Below, one piece after another: positions 56,956-64,000 of a stretch of DNA of 64,000 nucleotides. The DNA lies in the NCBI GenBank assembly GCA_037179385.1, contig CM074179.1, positions 28,712,046 through 28,776,045 of the forward strand, written 5' to 3'. The notes under the pieces were generated by a model. The model saw only the letters and a list, made by a program, of their open reading frames with translations, was not told where the DNA came from and searched no databases. Within the stretch, counting starts at the first letter, position 1. Each line of letters starts with the position of its first letter. Origin of the DNA: Holothuria scabra. Taxonomy: Eukaryota > Echinodermata > Holothuroidea > Aspidochirotida > Holothuriidae. The translations under genes were made by a program, and so were the position numbers.

Positions 56956-58426
56956 TGCCCATTGGGCTCTTGTTTTTCATCTGCATAGAAATTTCATAGT
57001 TGTCCATAAATTTCCCGATCTTAACACTGGAATTATGAGCGCTACCTTATTGTCCCCATATTAAAAAAGAACACTGGGCATTCCCTCTCTTTCAACACCC
57101 TCCCTCGATATAAGTCGGAAACCAAGATCAGGCTCAGCGTAAAAAACACCATCCGACGCAGTATGTTTTGGTTAATTGGTTAAGTATATGTTCTTTTATT
57201 ATGCGTTCGTATGAACACTACTCCATTCTACGCATATTTCCTACAGTCCATCTCATAACCATTTGATTTCTGCAATCAGCATTGCAGACTCTTATATGGA
57301 ACAAAGAATAAAACTGTTTTATTTTATAATAACATTGCAACGTTCAGATTCGCTCCAGGATGATTTCCACTTTATTGGTATGATTTTTCAAACATATCAT
57401 TTATGCTAACAAAATTTGACATATCGTGAGTCTGCGGAGCTATATATTTTGTGCTTCAGTAGTATGCAATGTCTTCAAATGAAATTTTACCTTTGTCTTT
57501 CCATATTGTGTTTTTGTTACGGGTAACCAATAGACCTTATGCATATGATGTCACGGAGCAAAAAGTAAGTGATCCTTAGAGGCCCGGGGGGGGGGGGGTA
57601 AGGGGGGTGAGCAAAACGAAACAACACGAAAGCAGACAGCTTATTTGTCAACCAGTCCAATACGCACATAGTCTGCTACATGCATGTGCAGAGCGAATTC
57701 TTGATCGTGCGACCACGTGTTCCATGCATGTTATTGTTTCGCCCCAAAGGATGACCTCTGCAGTGTGTCGTCAATGCATACTTTCTATAGTTTAGCCCGT
57801 CTTATTACAATCGCCAGCCTGTGGGGAATGAAAAATCAGACAACAGAGCCTGCTAAATCCTTGTATTCATTGGGGTGGGCAGGAATTTTGATTTGGTTTT
57901 CAGCAAAGGCGGCTTCGTCGAGTAGAGAGTGAACTTTAACGGAGGGCAACGGAACTTGAGGGGTCCACCTTATAGAGCCCTCGGTGGAGGTAACGGGGCG
58001 AAGCATGGGCTCTGGGTGAAAACTTAAGTGTCTCGGGAATTGTTGTCCTCCCTTTTATCCTTAAGTGGAAGACAGAACGGATTAGACTGCCAATGGGTAC
58101 CCGAAAGGTGTGGTTCATTGGCCTGCCCGACAAAACCTCGTGTAAGAGCAAATATTTCATACTCTCCTAGACTGAATTTCTCTGGTGGCGGGGTGAATGG
58201 CTAGGGACTATCTTATATCCGAGTGGTTTCCCCGACGTGCTGATTTTCCCCAGTAAACTTACAGACCCACGGAAGTGGAACCCATGACCCCTCCCTCTTA
58301 ATCGTGCACTACACTAACGATATGGGAAGGGGGCTTAGGCGTTTCTTCACGGTCACATGGCTGCATGGTGTATTATTTGAGTTTAAAAATATCTAATGCC
58401 TGTTATGTGACCTATTTCATTTTCAG

Positions 58427-58610
58427 TTGTTTGGGTGAAATCAGAAGAAATGCTAATGGGTGAATACCACCTCAATTTCGAGTCTGGCCAATGGAATTTT
58501 CAACCAGAGGAATTACCGGATGGAGATATGATGTGCCTGGGCGCACTCGCTGTGTTAATGCCCCAGTTAGCGATGAAGGTGAAGTTGCCAATCTTGGGTT
58601 CTAAGAATCA
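58427..58610 (+). CDS. NLR-like gene, downstream exon c
   Basis: After CATTTTCAG, encodes VVWVKSEEMLMGEYHLNFES...MPQLAMKVKLPILGSKNQ in phase with exon b. It ends at AATCA|GTGAGT, a consensus donor; if unspliced, CAG is followed at once by the stop TGA, so the protein could also end here. No leucine-rich repeat or other family is recognised; Trp- and acidic-rich. Confidence 0.62.
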
Positions 58611-59062
58611 GTGAGTGAAATCTTATTTAATTGAGAAATCTTGCTATAAAAAGAAAAAAAAAACAGAACAATGAAACAGCTTATATAAACTATAAAACGG
58701 TTGGTAAATAGGACCCACAAGTAGGTGAGGAGGGAACCGACTAAATATATGCTTCAAATAAAGACCCACTTGAGGCTATGTTTGACCCAGAGTGGGTTAA
58801 AATTTGACCCGAAATGTTGGTAAGTTCCCTCGTGACCCAATTGTTTTAGAATGATATACAATAGTCCATGCAAGAGTCTGCTATGAAAGTTATCTTGTAG
58901 AAGTGTTGGAGGCTTTCGTTGGGATTTTAGATTTAATAAAAAGTTGGCAAGTTTTCTCGGTTGACTTATAGCGTTGAGGAATAAATTTACATTTGCAAAA
59001 GATACTGTAAAGTTGGTAATAATCTATAACCTATTTCATCTTTGTATCTTGTTCGAATGTAG

Positions 59063-59278
59063 AAATAAACAAAATTTTGAACATAGCTGGGCTATTGAAA
59101 TGTCTGCAGAAGAGATTACACAACGATGGAACATGCGTGCATAAGTTGGCTCTCGATATCAATGCGCCGATCGAGGTATCTCTTCATACACAACTACAAC
59201 AATATTTTGATTTGAAAAGACGGGGAGGGAGTAGTACTAAAAATCAGTTAATAAATTACCACAGCATTATGCCGTAGA
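59063..59278 (+). CDS. possible last exon of the NLR-like gene
   Basis: After TTCGAATGTAG with a T-rich tract. Entered from exon c (phase 2) it gives only NKQNFEHSWAIEMSAEEITQ plus six residues, then a stop. Entered from exon b (phase 1, skipping c) it gives a 72-residue tail (EINKILNIAGLLKCLQKRLH...NYHSIMP) ending at TAG 59276-59278. Both are open, so two alternative C-termini are possible. The nearest AATAAA is at 59970-59975. Only transcript data can choose. Confidence 0.42.
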
Positions 59279-62239
59279 CCCTAGTAAAAAGGAGTGGCTC
59301 AAGGTAAGCCGTTATGATCCCTTTTCCGAGAGACTAGAGTATCGCGCGATAACGGCCTAAGTTGATAACTATTATAAAAAAATGAAAGCACCATTGTTTC
59401 ACGATGCGTTGTTCATTCATTTTAACTCCAGAAAATTTCTTATTTACGCAGTTTCAAGACATACTTTGAATGTATTGGTAGCTCATATACGGTAAGCCAC
59501 GGCCTGTAGCTAGACTGCAGGAAAAAGATAGCCTATAGGATGGGGGTGGGGGCAGTTCAAACACTTCTTACTTAGATCGCCTTTATCGGTTAGCATGCAT
59601 GGTGTATGTGTGATTTCAATGTCTAAGGTGGGAGCAGTCACAAGGTGGACCCGGGGGAGTCCCCTTACCCTCTGCACTGTACGGCATTGCAAGCGTTCAG
59701 ATTGGTTTTGTTTTAAGTACGGTTTTTTGTATACAAGAGTTTGGTTTATTGGTTTGGTATAGCCACGTACGTCTAGCTGAGAATAGACAGATTCATGCAA
59801 ACCAAATTAAGGAACCGCGATTTTATAGTGAGACTTCACCATTTTTACTTTCTCTCGCTTTTTCTTTTAGAAAAAAGACCGTACCACTTGGGTGGAAAAT
59901 TTATATTTTAGAGTATTAGTACGAAAAAGCAGCTACTGTTTCAAAATAGATTAGATAGATATTGTTTTAAATAAAGAATAGTGAATTTGGTTTCACATTC
60001 TGGACAGACAAGTTAAAATGTTGTAAAAAATATTATTCTTCATTTTTTAATTTATATATTTTACTGTTCAATTGGCAGCCATTTTGTTGTTTCCACATTC
60101 ATTGGTTGTCTTTTATCAGAGAAATGTCACATTTATGGAGTCCAGAATAATACGTTTTGAAAATACGCTTTTGCACATTTTATTGACATTATAGATAGAT
60201 TTTAGGTTAAGAACACGTTTCAAATATGTAAGTTATTAAATTAAATTTGTGGTGACGAGTGAATGCCGGTTTTAGCTTTTCCAACCATTTTGGTTCAACT
60301 GAATTTTAAAAATGATCTAAAATATAATTTGGCTTAAAATAAGTTATATATATTACAGTAAGTTATATAATAAGAAAGAAATAAATAGCATCTGGGAAAG
60401 GTGTATTTTAAGGGTTATTTTCATTATTGTTTTTATATTTGTTCTGATGTTGTTGTAAAATTTGAAATACTTTCAATTTTAAAATTCCCCAAATCTGCAT
60501 TATATCTTTCAAATTTTGGACTTTGAATGTATGGTGTAATTTTGATCCAGTCGTTTCAAGTTCCATTTTTGGTAGCAGTGAGTGGGGGCATAGAGGTACC
60601 ATGATGTAGACAATGAATTGTCCGCCTCCCTGACTACTTCCTTGTGCAAAGCTGTGGTATTTGTGTCTTGTATAAGCGTAGTTTTTTATCCCTGTCCCTA
60701 TCCCCTCTAAGAACAGTGCTACATACAGTGTAAGACGAACAGGGGATTGTAATACAAATTAGCTTGCATTTCTCCCTGACATTGGATAGCCTGCGCAGCG
60801 CATCTGTGGCTACAGCCCCTCTTAGGTTGGTTTTTCGTAGCGATGAGCTGAACGAAGAACGTTCGTCGCTCCGCCGGGTGGACATGGGACAGATTGGCAG
60901 TCCAAATTGAGTGAATGTCTGTTCCACATATTGATGATTCTGTTTCAAATTGCATATTATTTCAAACTATTCAGTTTCTAGCACAACGTGGGTTGATTGA
61001 CAGTGGCAATGCTGCGTTAGTTTTATTAGGGGGCTGCATGCTGTGATTTTAACATTGCCGGCCATTTTTTCCGTCATCTGGTTTAGTTAGCCTAAATCTT
61101 ATAAAAAACCACTGACAGTTCAAAAAACTAAGTAAGAAATATCAAGTCAATGAAAGAAAAAAGTTTTGACACTCAACCTCATCAATATATTTATAAAGAA
61201 TATCGTATTTTTACTCAATTCCCAATATCCATAACTTTGGCCGTATTTTGTTTTCAGTAGCCACTTGAATAAGTGATGAGATCCAAAATGTCAATATTTT
61301 GCCGTACTTCAAGAGACCATAATGAGGTTCCCCAAATGTTACGTCAGAGGTCTGTGGTCGAGGGGTGCCTACAGGGTGCACATTGTCCCTGGAATATGAG
61401 CATAATTGTTTTCCTAAGCGGTCACATGTTCAATTTCAAAATGGTTGTCGCACCAAAGTTACCCTGTGTTAATTATCTGCTTTCATTGGATTCATTGGCC
61501 CCTAATTGGTAATGACAGCGGAATCATGGCTCTGTGTGCATCAGACATCCAGCTATTGTTGACAATAATTCCTTATGATAGAAATTTAAAGTGCAGGTTT
61601 CAACTCAATATTTACATAGGTAAAACCCCGTTGTAGAATATGATTATATATATAGCAACGATATTTTTCATCCTGCCTTCTCGGTGACCAAAGGTAAGCT
61701 TAGCACCGTCTTTGGACTGTATTTAAAACTGGACTTGATCTGTATTTTGATCGATATTTGATCTTCACCTTTTTATCTGAGACTAATTAATACCATATAA
61801 ATCATTCGTGTTGGTGCGTCTTACGCACTCTAAAAGCAGTTGGGTAGAATGTTCACCAACCGTTGGTCACGTATGTGAAAATACTGATATTGGGTAAATT
61901 TTGTCCAACAATTTGGCAGACAACAGTGGTGAGCTAACCACGAAAATGGTATTTAGCCACATAATCCACCCATAAATTTAACAATTTTGGACTGGACAAG
62001 TTTTACACAGGAGTTCCAGTGGCCTACTGTTACGTATGTGATCAGTGTTAGTGATTATTTTACCATACCGATTTTAGAAGGTAAATATGCATGCTCATAA
62101 ATAGCTAACTTATTTTTAACATGGTAACATGTAAAAACATTATTCAGTGGTAATCATGTTAGTGTACTTTGAATAAAATGGTACTTTTAATATAAAATCT
62201 ATAAAGTTGGGGGTTGGCTGGACCACGTTCCCTCCTAGC

Positions 62240-62556
62240 TCACTCTCCAATCAAAAGGGTGAACCTGTGTAGGCACTCTATTAGAGTAAAAGTATGATTG
62301 CAATACATTTGAGTGTTAATTCGCTCTAAGTCCAAGAAGAGCGAAATTCCCTCCTAAAGAGCAAAGTGTCACTTTTGATGGAGTTCCTACACTTTTTAAA
62401 AAGAGTGATCATTGCAGCCACTCGTGGAAGAGTGAATTTCCGGTCTTAAGGAGTGAATTTCACTCTTCAGCTCGGAGTAAATTAACACTCTTATGAAGTG
62501 AATTCATGTTTTTCTTTAAGAGAGTTACTAAGTTCACACTTTTGATTTTGGTATGC
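62240..62556. mobile_element. foldback element family D, copy 3 (diverged)
   Basis: CACTCTCCAATCAAAAGGGT at the left and CACTTTTGATTTTGGTATGC at the right. The centre, AAAAAGAGTGATCATTGCAG then CCACTCGTGGAAGAGTGAAT, matches the centre of the 47623 copy closely. The 20-bp array is not expanded here. Confidence 0.78.
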
Positions 62557-63034
62557 ACGGATTACGAGTTAATTGGTGTACGTTAATGTTTGATGTTATC
62601 GTGTACTTAATACAATAAAAATTGAACCGTATCTACAATGACGTGATTTTTTATTTCCGTTTGCGTCTTTATGGGCAGGGGGCCGTGCATGAAAAATTAA
62701 AAAGCCTTCGTTTTCAATTTTTGTGACGCACATCTGAGGGTATTTTCAATCGCTTAAAAAATGCGCACGAAGGTCAATTTTATCCCTAGTGAAAATCATA
62801 CCAATAACCACAAACGAACTAATTGGCTTACGCGAAGAGAAACTTGAGGCTGAATCGTTGGCTTATTTTGACCAACATTCATTGTATACTACTGGCCTAG
62901 TTGCAGGAATTTTCTGACAAGTATGTAGACGTAAATATGTCAAATGCTGTGCATAATACAAAGGTCAGTGACATTGGAAGGGATGAACTCTTATGACAGC
63001 TGACGTGCGAGGGGGGGGGGGGGTATCATGGCCC

Positions 63035-63155
63035 TACGGGAATCTTTCTCTCAGGGGGCTGTGACTTCTTGCCCGACTCCAGATCAGGGCATAATTTCTG
63101 CTCGAATGAGGCACCAATGCAAAGTCTGCCCGATTCAGCAAGGTTTTGGCCAATG
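63035..63155 (+). repeat. dispersed repeat C, copy 2
   Basis: GGGAATCTTTCTCTCAGGGG, CTTGCCCGACTCCAGAT, CATAATTTCTGCTCGA, GAGGCACCAATGCAAAGTCT and AGCAAGGTTTTGGCCA match 25895-26030 in order. Preceded by a 13-base G-run. Confidence 0.75.
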
Positions 63156-64000
63156 GGGGTGCAGCCCTCGCCCCCTGTCCCGAGTACGTATAATGGTATA
63201 AGTGGTTTCAGTGGCGTAGACAGATGGGGCGCAGGTGAACAGATCGCGTTCGAGGAAAAGGAATTGCGACAGGGTTTGAAGGACACGGTGTGGAATATCT
63301 TTTTTCTTTTTTCATTTACAAAACCCCGGTGAAAAGCCACCAGAAGCTTTTAGACCATGGGACAGAGTCCAAAAAGCTTTAAATCTTGACTTTCGTGGCA
63401 AGATCAAAGGGACCACACAAAATTGTGAACAATTGGGAGAAAATTGATCAAATTTAGTGAAAAGAATGATTCCCACGTTCAAAAGTTGCACATTAATGAT
63501 TAATGAGACAAAATGGCCGACACATTCCCATATTCCTTTTTCCAAACAAAACAATTTCTCCTGTGTTCAAAGTAGACTCAAAATTGGGTTTTGCTGATAT
63601 GGGATCATCAAGATGGTCCTTTCTATGTCATTTGCATACTTTTTGTCAATTGGGGCAAAGATGTAAGAGGATAACTGAATTAGAGGGCGCTGTCCAAATG
63701 ATTTATAGACAAACGATGATGAAGTTTTAAATGCAGATAAACCATCATATCTCTCTATGGCAAGCTCAGTTGTACATTCTACTTTTGGGAAATTTGGTGG
63801 CAAGTTGCTCACTCAGCCACCTTGACCTTAATCACAAGACCACACCCCAACCCACCCCATAGCGAATAATAACAAACGGTAAAACTCCTTGGGTTGACTG
63901 TAGTAGATGCCGGCTAATTGGGCTTGCCTGGTTATTCTTCAGTTCTCAAGCTGGGTTGTGTTATTTGGATATCACATGATAGTGGCAGATGCAAGGAAGG

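Larger units (their letters stand above)
54959..58426 (+). other. intron between downstream exons b and c
   Basis: Holds a TTAA MITE (55094-55403), a roughly 1.25-kb repeat bounded by TTGGTTCCTTGC and GCAAGGAACCA (55697-56955) with a TG microsatellite, and a G-run (57588-57598). The 57930-58160 stretch has a minus-strand ORF with no family features. Confidence 0.5.
59279..64000. other. right end: repeats and unassigned DNA
   Basis: A possible polyadenylation signal lies at 59970. The foldback element (62240-62556) and repeat C (63035-63155) are the only recognised items. ORFs at 60634-60955 and 63026-63812 lack family signatures and overlap one another on the two strands. Confidence 0.45.

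Noticed and set aside
60634..60955. Two overlapping minus-strand ORFs
   Set aside because: Different frames of the same GC-richer stretch; no motif or conserved start context.
63026..63340. 104-residue minus-strand ORF
   Set aside because: Largely antisense to dispersed repeat C.

Overview
This window looks like animal nuclear DNA. It is AT-rich and intron-dominated, with canonical GT-AG exon boundaries, tRNA-derived SINEs, LINEs of the CR1/L2/Jockey group, and many short inverted-repeat transposons. A death-fold plus NACHT (NLR-type) receptor gene and the repeat style suggest an invertebrate deuterostome, most likely an echinoderm such as a sea cucumber. That assignment is inference; no single sequence here proves it.

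Left third (1-15.2 kb, minus strand): the 5' part of MASTL, the Greatwall kinase. Four coding exons join in phase (15159-15055, 9620-9565, 7928-7739, 2778-2639). They encode residues 1-164, from the start codon through the kinase N-lobe to the His-Arg that opens the catalytic loop. The rest of the gene lies beyond base 1. Its introns carry nested hAT-type elements with 8-bp target duplications, TTAA-flanked MITEs and SINEs.

Middle (15.2-36.3 kb): an intergenic repeat landscape. It holds a 1.5-kb inverted-terminal-repeat element, a nearly intact CR1/L2-like LINE with one frame break (19896-23107), a 2.5-kb hAT-like element, two decayed reverse transcriptases, a 195-bp TA microsatellite, and inverted copies of one retroposon 3' end.

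Right half (36.6-about 60 kb, plus strand): an NLR-type gene. It has a start exon, a death-fold exon, a large NACHT exon interrupted by one frameshift, then small exons of unrecognised type at 49985, 54882, 58427 and possibly 59063. Its introns hold foldback MITEs, a roughly 168-bp tandem repeat array, an interrupted minisatellite, and a decayed retrotransposon on the opposite strand. From 60 to 64 kb I see only repeats and unassigned DNA.

MASTL controls mitotic entry by way of ENSA/ARPP19 and PP2A-B55. The NLR-like protein would be an intracellular sensor that signals through its death-fold domain. The two genes have no evident functional link. The most unusual material is the repeat biology (several families defined here by their own copies, ends and target duplications) and the non-LRR C-terminal region of the NACHT protein.
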